The notes below the pieces were generated by a model. It was not told the origin of the DNA. It made no database searches and worked only from the letters and a program-made list of their open reading frames with translations. DNA of 64,000 nucleotides from Gonatopus flavifemur (Eukaryota > Arthropoda > Insecta > Hymenoptera > Dryinidae), in assembly GCA_018340375.1 (NCBI GenBank), contig JAFFJZ010000139.1:22523-86522 (forward strand). The letters run 5' to 3'. Position numbers and translations under genes: made by a program. This document shows, one piece after another, positions 22,639 to 33,624 of this stretch (positions are counted from its first letter, which is position 1; each line of letters starts with the position of its first letter).

Positions 22639-25069
22639 CTACATCTCTATGCAAAAAGGTGTTTCTTCTTGAATAGGGACATCTTTCATTCGGATTGAAT
22701 TCCATATGATCCATTTTCGGACTTGTAGCATATCATCTTGGTGGAATTCTATATCTTGTCCTGTATATAAAATGTACATCCATGTAATCAAATGCGCCTC
22801 GCAATCCAATGGATAGCTTTGGTAAGGAACATCTGTAGGTGTTGAAAGGTGCCATTTCTCCCAATTCATTATAATTTGTATCTCACGGTAAACATCTTCA
22901 ATGAAATAATACAGCTCTCCTAGCAAATTACTTGGAGGCTGCCCATGCATGGAATCAATATAAGTGATACGTTCATTATAAAAATCCACCAATAAAAGAG
23001 TCCAATGGCGTTTATCACAAACGGGAACTAGCCATACTTCATAATTCCATGCTCTCATTCCACATGCCCACTTGAAAAAACCGACGGACACTCTCTTTGA
23101 ACTGAGAAGCCAAACAGAAAATTTGGTATCAAAAGCCGGGATGTTATGTTCACGGTTTGTGAATCCTGCGATACATGCATATGCATCCACAACGTTATCT
23201 TCTATTTCTCGGTTTGGAAGAAGTGTATGTAGGGTTGTTCGATCAATTAGAATGTCGCAATTACTGGAAGACTGATTTTCCCAATTTTCTGGATATTCTA
23301 CAATGTTATCCCAAGGCTTGCTAACTTCATTACGAATGACTGAGGAATCGGAACAATCTGAAATATCAAGTTGTTCATCACGCTTTGAGAGGTGTTTTGT
23401 TTCTTCGCTTACTGGAATCATATTATTTTCACTGAATTCTTGTGCTATATTATTGATTTCCACACGCTTAGCCGATTTGAAAAATCTATTGGTGGATGTC
23501 TGGTTTTGTTTTTTTGAATCAACCCACACTTCTCGAGCGAGTCCTGGCGAATGAGGTCTCCTCTGGGCCTTCACTCTTTGCCTAGTTGTTCTCAAATTGA
23601 ACAAGCGTTTTTGTAAACGGCCATCCATAACAGATTCCGTGGCGTTGATGAACTGCGATAATGGAAGGTGTTTCTTCCCACGTAAAATGTCTGTTTTCAG
23701 AATTTTGAAATAATTTTCCACACTAGCATTGCTGTCTCTGAGCAAGTTGAAATGTTTTATTACTACAGCCGACCACAATGGAAAATATGGTAAAATGTAT
23801 TCGAGCAGATAATCAATAAATTCCTGGCAATGATACGGATTCTGAATATTTAAAATGGCTGATTTTTCCCTCTTGGGGTTGTGGGTGGACACAAAAGTTT
23901 TTCCAATAGACTGCAGTTTTTCCTCATATAAATGTTTTCCATTGATCCCATCCATTGGATTTTGTGTTTCTTGTCGATTTAGAATGAAATTTGTTCTTCC
24001 TGCGACAAGAGTATGTTGTGATTGAACCTCTTCATCTTCATTATAAAACCATATTATGTTAGACAATAACGTCATATGAATGCTCGAAAAAAATTGGAAA
24101 AATGGTGGATTGTGTCCTGTTGAATTTGAAGCCTGCTTATCAATATTTCTAGTGTCATTTTCAAGATTGGCTGATTCATTCATCTCATCATCACCGTCAT
24201 CATCATGAGCGCCATCGTCATTACTCACATGTTTTGCTTCTAGTTCCTCTCCATCTTCGTTATTTCCATCAACAGTTGATACTGTGCATTCCAATCTGTT
24301 AACAGACCGTTCGAATTCTTCCGTTTTATCATGGATCGCGATATCAATTAAAATATCATACATGACCATCGAAGCTCCTTCCATATCCTGGCAATGGATC
24401 AGTTTTCCTATGGCTCCTCCGGCAATACTTCGGATGTCTTTATCATTTGTAATGGTTTTCGATTTCCGTAAAACTGTACGAAGTAAATGAGTGGAGCATG
24501 CGTGAACAACAGTTAATTTATTCGTTAGAGTTGTAATGTCATTATACATTATAGCTTCATGACAAATTCTCAAATATCCTGATACATTCATTGAATTGAA
24601 GGCTATTAAAGCGGATTGAATCAAAGTCAAACTAAAATCTACTTCTATTTTGTTGATGACTTGTCTGCGTGTGATATTCCCAAGAACGTAATTAAATTGC
24701 ATCAAGCATGATGAAATTGCTGGTATATGATGGGCATCAGATATAAATTCTGCCACTGGGAGGGGTCCGTACTGAGTGCTCCCTGGAAGAATTAAAGCAT
24801 AATAATAAATTGGTTTGCTTTTATGATTGTCAGCACTGTGTGTTGAATTTTCGTCAGTTGTTAAAGAAGTTGATTGTGATATTACAGCTCCTGTGCTATT
24901 CAAATCACAAAATACAGATCCAGGCTCAAGAGATGTCAAATACTTTATTGTGCGCTCGGTATACAAAATAATTCCCAGAGGTTTTATACAGATTTTCTGT
25001 ATGAATCCTGGACATATCTTCCCTGGCCACTTCTTTTCGTATTGGTTAGATAATTGAAGGAGAGCTTGA
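22639..25069 (-). pseudogene. Mutator-like transposase, catalytic part fused to a Ulp1/C48 protease domain
   Basis: The uninterrupted frame 24,966-22,639 is 775 codons. Candidate catalytic residues are D21 (FCDLNSTG), D110 (IEVDFSLTL), a CSTH zinc-like motif at 157-160 and E417 (SNASVENYFK). This spacing fits Mutator-like DDE transposases with the usual insertion. Residues about 590-750 form a Ulp1/SENP-type cysteine protease domain: H654 (RHWTLLLVDF), D671 (YIDSMHG), Q716 (VPYQSYP) and C722 (LDCEAH), the complete triad plus the oxyanion glutamine. An acidic linker lies at about 235-275. Upstream, the frame continues from 25,070 onward after a one-base shift in a run of nine T at 25,076-25,084. 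C48 domains are known in several plant and animal DNA transposons; what the domain does for the element is not established. I am sure of C48 and moderately sure of Mutator-like. Confidence 0.7.
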
Positions 25070-27642
25070 TTAATGTTTTTTTTTATCTAAATTTTCACCA
25101 ACTGTGTTCCCTTCACTCATTATTTTTCTAACCAACATGTCACTAGGAGCATCATTAAATTTCCCCCAATCCAATTGTTCGGGTTTCGAATGTGCAACCT
25201 CAGAAAGTTTATCACTAGCATAAATGCTTGGAGCAATATCTCTGGCCTCTTGTCTCATCCTGATGCGTCTTTGGCCTTTAATAAATCTACGGTGGGATTC
25301 CTGCGGATCGTGTTTCAAATCTTGATTTATAAATACCAAAATGGATATGATCGGAGAGGTTTTTGTTACTGGGCTGATGGAAATGAATTTAAATACCGCA
25401 CATTGAGAGTTCTTACATTTTGCGTGGATATCAATGTATCGTTTCCTTTGTATTTTGTCGGTGTAACATTTATACCAAGAGAATGATAGAACGCAAATCG
25501 GATATTTCGCACTGAAATATTCATTAAACTCGTCCTGCCATCCTCTACGTAAGTGAGCATCTGCGTCACTATGCATCCAATATTTCTCCCAAAAACTTGG
25601 AGGAATAAACAATTTTCCATCTAATTTGAAATCATTAATCTTGACATTCAACTCAGGTTTTGAAAATTCGTTCTCACTCTTAAAAAAATTCCTGTAAACA
25701 GTTTTATTCCCTCTTATGGAATCAGTGTCATCTGCTTTCTGTACTTCAGTAGCATTTTTTCTTCTAATATTTTGAATCGAGGCGATTTTCTTTTCCCCTA
25801 CATGCAGATCGTTTGGCAATGAAGAGGGGGATGTCGAGGAAGATGACGATGATGATGAATTTTCTAATGAATTGTGAGAGGACGTTGAACAGTGATCGTC
25901 CAATTCTGGTTCTATGCTAAGAATGGACTGATAGCGGTCAATCTCACTTGTGTGTTTTTCTGAAATAATTTTTGATGTTTGAACATTATAAATCGTCAAG
26001 TCTTCAGGAACCTTAGACTTGTTCATCATTTTTGGAACATCTGATTGGGGGATAGACATTGGTATATCAGCACAATGCACTTTACTCAAATTTTGAAGTG
26101 AATTCCCAGTGTACTCTCCACCAACAATTTCATTGTCACCATCATCATCATCATCGCCATCATCAGCACCATCATCATTATCAAGAAGGACCATTGATTG
26201 CACACTGAAATCAGAATTGTTATTATTTTCAGTGGGTAGTGTTAATTTGAAACTTTCATTCTGAATGGATGATAGTGAAAGATTTGCTACATCTTGAGGT
26301 GGATCATTGTGCAATTCTGTAGGTTTTTCATTTGTTACATCATCGCCATCATCAGCATCATCATCATCATTATCATCATCGCCATAATCAGCATCCCTAT
26401 CATTATCATCATTGCCATCATCAGCACCATCATCAGCACCATCATCATTATCAAGGAGGACCATTGATTGCACACTCAAATCAGAATTGTTATCATTCTC
26501 AGTGGGTAGTGTGAATTCGGAACTTTCATTCCGAATAGATGATAGTACAAGATTTGCTACATCTTGAGGTAGATCATTGTGCAATTCTGTAGGTTTTTCT
26601 TTTGTTACATCATCGCCATCATCAGCATCATCATCATTATCATCATCGCCATAATCAGCATCCTCATCATTATCATCATTGCCATCATCAGCACCATCAT
26701 CAGCACCATCATCATTATCAAGGAGGACCATTGATTGCACACTCAAATCAAATTGTTATTATTATCAGTGTGTATTTTGAATCGGGAACTTTCATTCCGT
26801 TTAGATTTTTTTAAAAGATTTGCTACATCTTGAGGTAGATCATTGTGCAATTCTGTAGGTTTTTCATTTGTTACATCATCGCCATCATCAGCATCATCAT
26901 CATTATCATCATTGCCATAATCAGCATCCTTATCATTATCATCATTGCCATCATCAGCACCATCATCAGCACCATCATCATTATCAAGGGGACCATTGAT
27001 TGCACACTCAAATCAAATTGTTATTATTCTCAGTGGGTAGTGTGAATTCGGAACTTTCATTCCGAATAGATGATAGTAAAAGATTTGCTACATCTTGAGG
27101 TAGATCATTGTGCAATTCTGTAGGTTTTTCTTTTGTTACATCATCGCCATCATCAGCATCATCATCATTATCATCATCGCCATAATCAGCATCCTCATCA
27201 TCATCATCATTGCCATCATCAGCACCATCATCATTATCAAGTAGGACCATTGATTGCACACTCAAATCAAATTGTTATTATTTTCAATAGGTAGTGTTAA
27301 TTCGGAACTCTCATTCTGAATAGATGATAGTGAAAGATTTGCTACATCTTGAGGTAGATCGTTGTGCAATTCTGTGAGTTTTTCTTTTGTTACATGAACG
27401 GATTCGACAAGAATGCTCTGAATATTAACAATGTTTCGGGAGAAAGTAGCGTAACACCTAGATATGTGATTCAAAATGGTTGGTTCAGCGTAACCTGTCA
27501 AAATATGTTCACATAACGTTTTCCAAACACCATGAGTTTTGTGATAGGGTTCTTTAATAAATTGTTGTAGGGCAGCTTCCGGATGCTGGCTTGGATACAT
27601 TGCGATCAAGCTTGCTGCTATTTCTTCACAAGTAATTATCAT
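25070..27642 (-). pseudogene. N-terminal part of the Mutator-like protein, with acidic repeats
   Basis: The probable start is the ATG at 27,640-27,642, followed by a short globular segment (CEEIAASLIAMYPSQHPE...). Next comes the acidic Asp-rich repeat array (five imperfect units), then a Ser-rich stretch (SSSSSSSTSPSS) and a conserved-looking segment (FIPPSFWEKYWMHSD, LRRGWQDEFNEYF, RRFIKGQRRIRMRQEARD). The last resembles N-terminal DNA-binding regions of Mutator-like/vertnin-like proteins. Several one-base losses in the repeat units (CAAATCAAATTG against CAAATCAGAATTG) break the frame in three units. It joins the catalytic part by a single frameshift at 25,076-25,084. As one protein it would exceed 1,300 residues. 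Confidence 0.6.
26120..27395. repeat. Coding minisatellite, about 265-bp units, Asp-rich when read on the minus strand
   Basis: ACCATTGATTGCACACT recurs at 26,190, 26,460, 26,727, 26,992 and 27,246 (spacings 270, 267, 265, 254). Each unit contains a CATCATCATCAGCACC microsatellite block and a GTGCAATTCTGTAGGTTTTTC block. On the minus strand it encodes DDGADDGNDDND followed by TELHNDLPQDVANL. The His-rich frames on the plus strand are the complement and are not genes. Confidence 0.9.
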
Positions 27643-27879
27643 TGTCTACAAAAAAGATGTTGAATGTCAATAACGGAGCATAACAAATGTGCAACGGAAC
27701 ATAATGAACTTCTTGAAGTGTACATACGATGGTTTTCGAATGAACGCTACCATTAACTTTATCGAGGTTAAGCCTTATACTAATACACTATAACAAAAAT
27801 GAGGTTATGGGTGTTGATTATATTACACTTTTAGGAAGCGACACCGCTCATATATCGTGTTTACATTATTTCAAGATTA
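27643..27879. promoter_or_regulatory. Upstream region of the Mutator-like gene
   Basis: About 240 bp lie between the probable start and the inner edge of the right long arm. By position it should hold the promoter. I see no clear TATA or initiator consensus, so the role is positional inference only. Confidence 0.25.
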
Positions 27880-28095
27880 TTCTTATTATTAAAAAGAATC
27901 CAAAAAAATCAAGGCTCCGTCGTGCCTGTTAATTCAATATGGATTCGACAAACCCAAGTCCTGCTAACTCCTTCGGTGTAAAACTCCGTTAAGGAAGTCG
28001 CGTACCAGAATTTCATGCCTCCCATCGGGCGAGGAACATCCGAAACAATCATGTTTGATGATTCAAAAAAACCCAGAAAAATCAAGGCTCCGTCG
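27880..28095 (-). repeat. Inner part of the right long inverted-repeat arm
   Basis: It contains two AAAAATCAAGGCTCCGTCG phrases at about 27,907 and 28,077 (170 bp apart), inverted relative to 5,008-5,930. It is cut at CGTCG by Transib-B and resumes at 33,625. Confidence 0.8.
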
Positions 28096-28689
28096 CACAG
28101 TGGGGCCAAATGCCAAAAAGCTGGCCAAAACCCCAAAAATGAAGTTTGTAGTTGGGGATATTTGACCCTTGGGATAAGTAAGGTGATGTCCCAAGTATTG
28201 GAATTCTGATATAAGAAGATCTGATCCCCTTCCCCTGCCCTTGTGTACCAGTTGCAAAATACCCTCCTTGGAGTATAATCCGCGTGATTGAAAGACAGTA
28301 AAATAACGAGCATGTTCAAAAAGACGCTGTGTCTCGAAAAATGAACCGATTTAACTTTTTCAAATTGGAGTCTATTACTGAAACTATGTAGAATACACTA
28401 AAAATTGAGAGAATATCAATTTGATGAGTGGAAAATACTGACAGAGCAATGATTGGATGTAATTTCTATATCTATAAATGAGAAAATGTGTTTGGTTTTT
28501 GAAGGAATAGTAGAGAATTACGCAAAATTACGTCGTTTAACTCATTGGAGGTGGTAGATGGGACTCTTACATAAACATCAGGAAAAAAAACGGCTGCCCA
28601 TGTCTGTCCCTAAGCAATTCCGCCATGTTTTTGTGCAGGAAATCACAAAAAATTAGACGGAGTGATGAGGAGTCCTTAGATCCGTCTGA

Positions 28690-29150
28690 AACTTGATATG
28701 CAGAAGTTTGTGGGGTCGCTGATTATGAATCCGTTGTCTTCATTCCGAAATTCAAAATGGCGGATCCAATATGGCGGACGAAAATTGAGAGAAATCATCG
28801 GATTTTCTCCAAATCCGTTACCCAGGGGTTTCTGAGGTCGCTGATTACGAATCCGTTGTTTGAATTTCAAAATTCAAAATGGTGGATCCAATATGGCGGA
28901 TGAAAATTGAAAAAATCATCGGATTGCCTTCAAACTCGTTACCCTGAGGTTTTTAAGGTCGCTGATTCCGAATCCGGTGTCTGAATTCCGGAATTCAGAA
29001 TGGCGGATCAGTTTGGCAGAAAAAATTGAAAAAATCATCAGATGTCCTTCAAACTCGGTATCCAGGGTTTTGTGGGGTCATTGATTACGAATCAGTTGTC
29101 AAATTCCAAGAATCAAAGATAGCGTATCTAATATGGTGGACACAAAACTC
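28690..29150. repeat. Left sub-terminal repeats of Transib-B, about four units
   Basis: Units of about 120-130 bp, with GTCGCTGATTATGAATCCG and ATGGCGGATCCAATATGGCG phrases at about 28,757, 28,879, 29,000 and 29,130, decaying inwards. They are inverted relative to the right-hand array. Confidence 0.85.
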
Positions 29151-30013
29151 AGGATTCAGTAGATTCGCTTTGAATTTTATCTCAACGTTAGTATGTGTTT
29201 CATTTCCAGTGTACATTTGCTGCACGAGGGAAACTGTATGAGATTGATTACCATTCGTTTTCTTCTCATCGCGGGCTTAGGGTACACAAAGCCAGAAATC
29301 ATTGATATTTAGGAAGATGATGGACCATTGAGAGAAAAACAGTATTGCTGGAGAATATTCGTAGTGAATTTACTATGAGTTGATGAATTCACTATAGGAA
29401 ATGACAATAAAACTACCAACATTCAGTATTATGACTACGAATTTTTGGTAACTTCACTGCTAACATTCTTCAGCCATGCTCTTTTTCCCTAAAGTAACCG
29501 TCATTTTCCTACATGTTTATAAATGTTATTCAAGTATTGATATCTCTTTTCTTTTCGTGAACTGAATCATGACTCGCGATTTGGTGATCGTTCTTATGTT
29601 AACCCATCGTTTCCATGGCAACGTAAATAGTTGGTTGTAATCGGTCTGATTTCAAATGGTGCTTATCACAATTGTGCAATAGCTGTCACCGAATTCTTAC
29701 TCTTGCTAGTAATCGTTACCGTAAACTTTTTCCGCGTGCGAGTTTGGAGCTCAGTGAATATTTTCGTTTTTAAAATCATTCAATGTTAACATACAATTCC
29801 AAATGAGATGGATTCCGCTGCCATAGGTGAGTGTTTCAACAACCTATATTTTCTTAGTAGTTTAATTTGAACAGTTGACTGCAAAAAAATTAGCTTAAGA
29901 GGTTGAATCCAACCCAAGAAAATTAGGAAAATTTTTAGAAACACATGGGGTTTCTGTAGCGAATTTTATCGAATTCTACAACGTTTGTAGATTTCAAAGA
30001 TGATTCAATATCT
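29151..30013. other. Transib-B 5' non-coding region
   Basis: No protein is recognised before the transposase start at 30,014. The region should include the promoter; no specific element is identified. Confidence 0.4.
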
Positions 30014-32512
30014 ATGACTCGGAGAGAGATGTACAATATTTTAAGGAGCAGTCCTCTACCTACGTTGGATGAAAAGTTCACTTCCTTCAAGGAAAAATCA
30101 TCGAGATAACGTGTTGTCCGGATAACAAAACTACAGAGATCTCTAACCTTTTATCTACTTTTGAATGTGTATTTACAAAGAGATGGGAATCGTCTCAAAG
30201 GACCGAAGAACGATTTCTTAAAAATAATGAAGAATGGTTAAAACAAGAGGTAGTGTTTTGTACTTTCAGGAATCCCCATTCTGTAACTGTTCACACGCAA
30301 GTGAGGAGACCTCTTGTTGAATTCAACGAATGTTCAGAGAGAACCAAACGTAGGAAAACGGAGAATATCAGAGTAAATACTCCTATCTCAGAGCTGTCTT
30401 ACGCCACACAAATGTGTTTGAGAGCGTCTGGACAGATCGAAGCCGCAAAAATTGTAAAGGATGTTACATCTTCTGATCCTGAGCTTGCCAAAATGTATAT
30501 GAAAGGTTATCAAACTTTCAAGCGAAATGAGCGAAAGATGTTGAATGATGAAGATGCTCTAGCTCTCCTAGTAGATGCCGAGCTCTCAAAACATCAGTAC
30601 TGCTGATTGCGCGAAGCTGATCCGCAGAAATTTCCACCTTATAAAAAAATTCAACTGGCCAAACGCATGTGTTTCCTTGACAAGGAATTTATTCAAATAA
30701 CAGAAACCTGCGCTGTTGTGCAACTACAAGCACTTCTTGATCACACAGCTACACGTATTTTAAAGCTACAGAATTCGGTTTTGTCAACTCTATCTGATGA
30801 AGAGTTACAAAACCTGGTACTTATTTCCAAATGGGGGTTTGATGGGAGCTCTGGCCACTCCTCATACAAACAAGCATATCAAAGTTCGGAAGCTAGTGAT
30901 TCCGCTGTGTTCATTACTTCACTTGTGCCTCTCCGCCTACACTGCAATTCAAAAATAATTTGGCAGAATCCAAGGCCATCATCAACCAGATTTTGTAAGC
31001 CAATCAAAATAGAGTTTGTGAAAGAATCAACTGAAGTTTCGCTTGCAGAGAAGCTACCGGTTGATAATGAAATAGAAAATCTGAGGGCTACTTCTTTCAG
31101 AACTGATGAAAAACATGTTTCAGTGAAACATGAGATGATTTTTTCTATGGTGGACGGGAAGGTATGCAATGCCATAACTGAGACAACCTATACCCAGGAG
31201 TGCTATATATGTGGTGCCACATCTAAGGAATTCAACAAAATTGATGATATAGTATCCAGGCCGGTCAAAACCGAAAACCTCCAGTTTGGTTTGTCTTGTC
31301 TACACGGCTGGATACGATTTTTTTAGGGCCTCCTGCATTTGTCTTATAAGCTACCTATTCAGAAGTGGCAAGCACGAAAACAAGATAAAGCTTTGGTGGA
31401 AGAACGAAAAAAGGTTGTACAGAAAAGTTGTAAAGAAAAATGTGGCCTCATTGTGGATGTTCCTAAGCCAGGGTTTGGGAACTCAAATGATGGGAATACC
31501 GCTAGGCGATTTTTCGCACAACCCGAAGTTTCTGCCGAAATCACAGGGGTGGATGTCAACCTAATACAACGACTTCATGTAGTATTAGCTACCGTTTCAA
31601 GTGGCCATGAAATAGACGTTGAAAAGTTTCGGAGTTACGCTTTAGACACGGCACGCTACTACGCGACAAAATATCCGTGGTACCCAATGTCACCTACGAT
31701 GCACAAGTTTTGATCCACGGACCTGAAATCATTGCATCTGCTCTTCTACCTATAGGTCAATTGACTGAGGAAGCACAAGAGGCTCGTAACAAAGATTTTA
31801 AAAGGTGAAAATGATGTATATCACTTAATAATAGTCTATATTTGTCACAGTGGACTCGACACTTTGAAGGGAAAAATTTGACTTCTCAAGTACTGCAATC
31901 AGTTTGATACATTGCACAATACGTTTTTGACTACTAGGCGAACTATATATTTATGGTAACCACGAGAATATATGTTCGCGGAGATTGTTTTGTTCTGGTA
32001 AGGAATTCGGGGAATTATGAATATTCATATACTTGTTCTTATTAATGAGCCACATTGTTCATCCTCTGGGAACATAAATTCATAGACTAGAAAACAATTT
32101 TGAGAATCAAGTAAACTTATGAATTAGAGGATTTATTCAAAACTTCATACTGATGACCCCAAAGTGCAGCTGCTTTTTGTTTTTCCTCGATTTTGCTTGT
32201 CATGTTGAGATCAAAAGCTTTAACGGTGTCGATGAATACATAATTATATTCAAATATCTTAACAAGATTCATTTCCAAAGGTACCGAGAGCATCACTCCA
32301 GGAAATGCAGTAGAGAAAAAACGAATGAAGACATTTTTAAATGGTTCCTTTTGAGTTCTGATCCAATGTTATCGAGTAAAAGACAGTTGCCCAAGGAAAG
32401 ACTAAAGTTTCTCCCTAGAGACGTGTTGAGCCTGATCAAAACTCCGGATATACTTGATAAAGACAACGTAACTTTCCCATTATCTTCCTCTGAGAGTGAA
32501 GAAGAAGACTGA
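30014..32512 (+). pseudogene. Transib-B transposase, decayed, with a probable intron
   Basis: The likely start at 30,014 gives MTRREMYNILRSSP, matching the start of the Transib-A protein (MKFTKREILELLSNSP). The conserved blocks follow in order: KWGFDGSSGHS (first Asp), SMVDGKVC (second Asp), CYICGATSKEF (C-x2-C), NDGNTARRFF, YPWYPMSPTMHK, LTEEAQEARNKDFKR (catalytic Glu region) and HHSRKCSREKTNEDI. Stops occur at about 30,098-30,100, 30,604-30,606 and 31,324-31,326, and one-base frameshifts after the first stop and near 31,708. A GT-AG segment, 31,805-32,280, splits KDFK/RYREHH and would splice in frame. The RAG1/Transib DDE family cuts DNA by hairpin-forming transesterification (family knowledge). 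The gene is dead as read. Confidence 0.88.
31805..32280 (+). other. Probable 476-bp intron in the Transib-B transposase
   Basis: The segment begins GTGAAAATG after ...TTTAAAAG and ends TTTCCAAAG before GTACCGAGAG. Joining the two sides restores the NKDFKRYREHHSRK reading exactly. An insertion is less likely because the splice consensus and phase both fit. In the Transib-A gene the corresponding region is continuous. Confidence 0.6.
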
Positions 32513-32749
32513 TCTGAGTAAAAAAAGTGTGGCAAAAGTAAAAACCATTACGATTTCAGTTTTTTATATTATTGTATATGTTGTGAATGTATATATCTTT
32601 CGATTGAACACATTTTGTGTGTTAATATCATTCGATGATTATATTAATAATAATTCAATGTTGGAAATAATAATAATAATGATCATGATAGGAACAACAA
32701 AATGGGCCGTTTAGTTCTTGTTTAATATTAAGTTATGAATGGAGTTCTG

Positions 32750-33560
32750 ATTTTTGGCATCCGCCATCCTGAATTTCGGAGTTCTGACAACGGATTCGTG
32801 ATCAGCGATCCCGAAAACCCCTGGGTACCGAGTTTGAAGGGAATCCGATGATTTTTACAATTTTCGTCCGCTATATTGGGTCCGTTATTTTGAATTTTGA
32901 ATTTCAGACCGTGAGTCGTAATCAGCGACCACAGAAACCCCTGAGTACCGAGTTTGCAGAAATTGCGATGATTTTCTTAATTTTTGTCCACCATATTGGA
33001 TCCGCCATTCTGAATTTCAAAATTTTGACAACCGATTCGTAATTGGTGACCCCAAAAACTCCTGGATGCCGAGTTTTAAGAAAATCCGATGATCTTCTCG
33101 ATTTTATTCCACCATACTGGATCCGCCATTCCGAATTTCGAAATGCAGACAACGGATTTGTAATCAGCGACCCCAAGAACCCCTGATCACCAAATTTGAA
33201 AAAAATCCGATGATTCCTTCCAATTTTCGTCCACCATATTGGATCCGCCATTTCGAATTTCGAAATGAGAACAACGGATCCGTAATCAGCGACCCCAAAA
33301 ACCGTTGGGTACCCAATTTGAGGAGAATCCGATGATTTTTAAAATTTTCGTCCGCCATATTGGATTCGCCATTTTGAATTTTGGAACTCAAACAGCAGAT
33401 TCGTAATCAGCGACCCCAAAAACCCCTGATCACCAAGTTTGAAGAGAATCCGATGGTTTCTTTCAATTTTCGTCCGCCATATTGGATCCGCCATTTTGAA
33501 TTTTGAAATTCTGACAACGGATTCGTAATCAGTGACCCCATAAACTTCCCGAGTACGAAG
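32750..33560. repeat. Right sub-terminal repeat array of Transib-B, about seven units
   Basis: Units of about 120 bp carry a TCCGCCATATTGGATCCGCC-type phrase at about 32,765, 32,872, 32,989, 33,110, 33,231, 33,351 and 33,473, each preceded by a TAATCAGCGACC phrase. They are inverted relative to the left array. Frames reading through them are repeat artefacts. Confidence 0.88.
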
Positions 33561-33624
33561 TCGCGAGCGAATTCGAGAGCCCCTTATAATTTTGTCCAGC
33601 TTTTTGGCATTAGGCCCCACTGTG

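Larger units (their letters stand above)
28096..33624 (+). mobile_element. Transib-B, complete ends, TSD CGTCG
   Basis: The left end is CACAGTGGGGCCAAATGCC and the right end, read inwards, is CACAGTGGGGCCTAATGCC. Both are followed by AAAAAGCTGG and an A-rich block. CGTCG flanks it at 28,091-28,095 and 33,625-33,629, exactly the GC-rich CGWCG type known for Transib. Length is 5,529 bp. It interrupts a unit of the long inverted-repeat arm, which rejoins cleanly when the element and one CGTCG are removed. It carries a decayed Transib transposase and long sub-terminal repeat arrays. Confidence 0.93.

Noticed and set aside
25076..25084. Programmed frameshifting in the Mutator-like gene
   Set aside because: Only a long homopolymer is visible, with no stimulatory structure recognised. 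Other genes in the window show similar homopolymer breaks, so error or decay is more likely. Kept only as a low-interest question.
26332..27045. His-rich frames on the plus strand (HHRHHQHHHH...)
   Set aside because: They are the exact complement of the Asp-rich coding minisatellite on the minus strand, so they are shadows and not genes.
32922..33620. Overlapping minus-strand proteins rich in NGESNMADENF-like repeats
   Set aside because: They read through the 120-bp sub-terminal repeats of Transib-B. The periodic peptides only reflect the DNA repeat.
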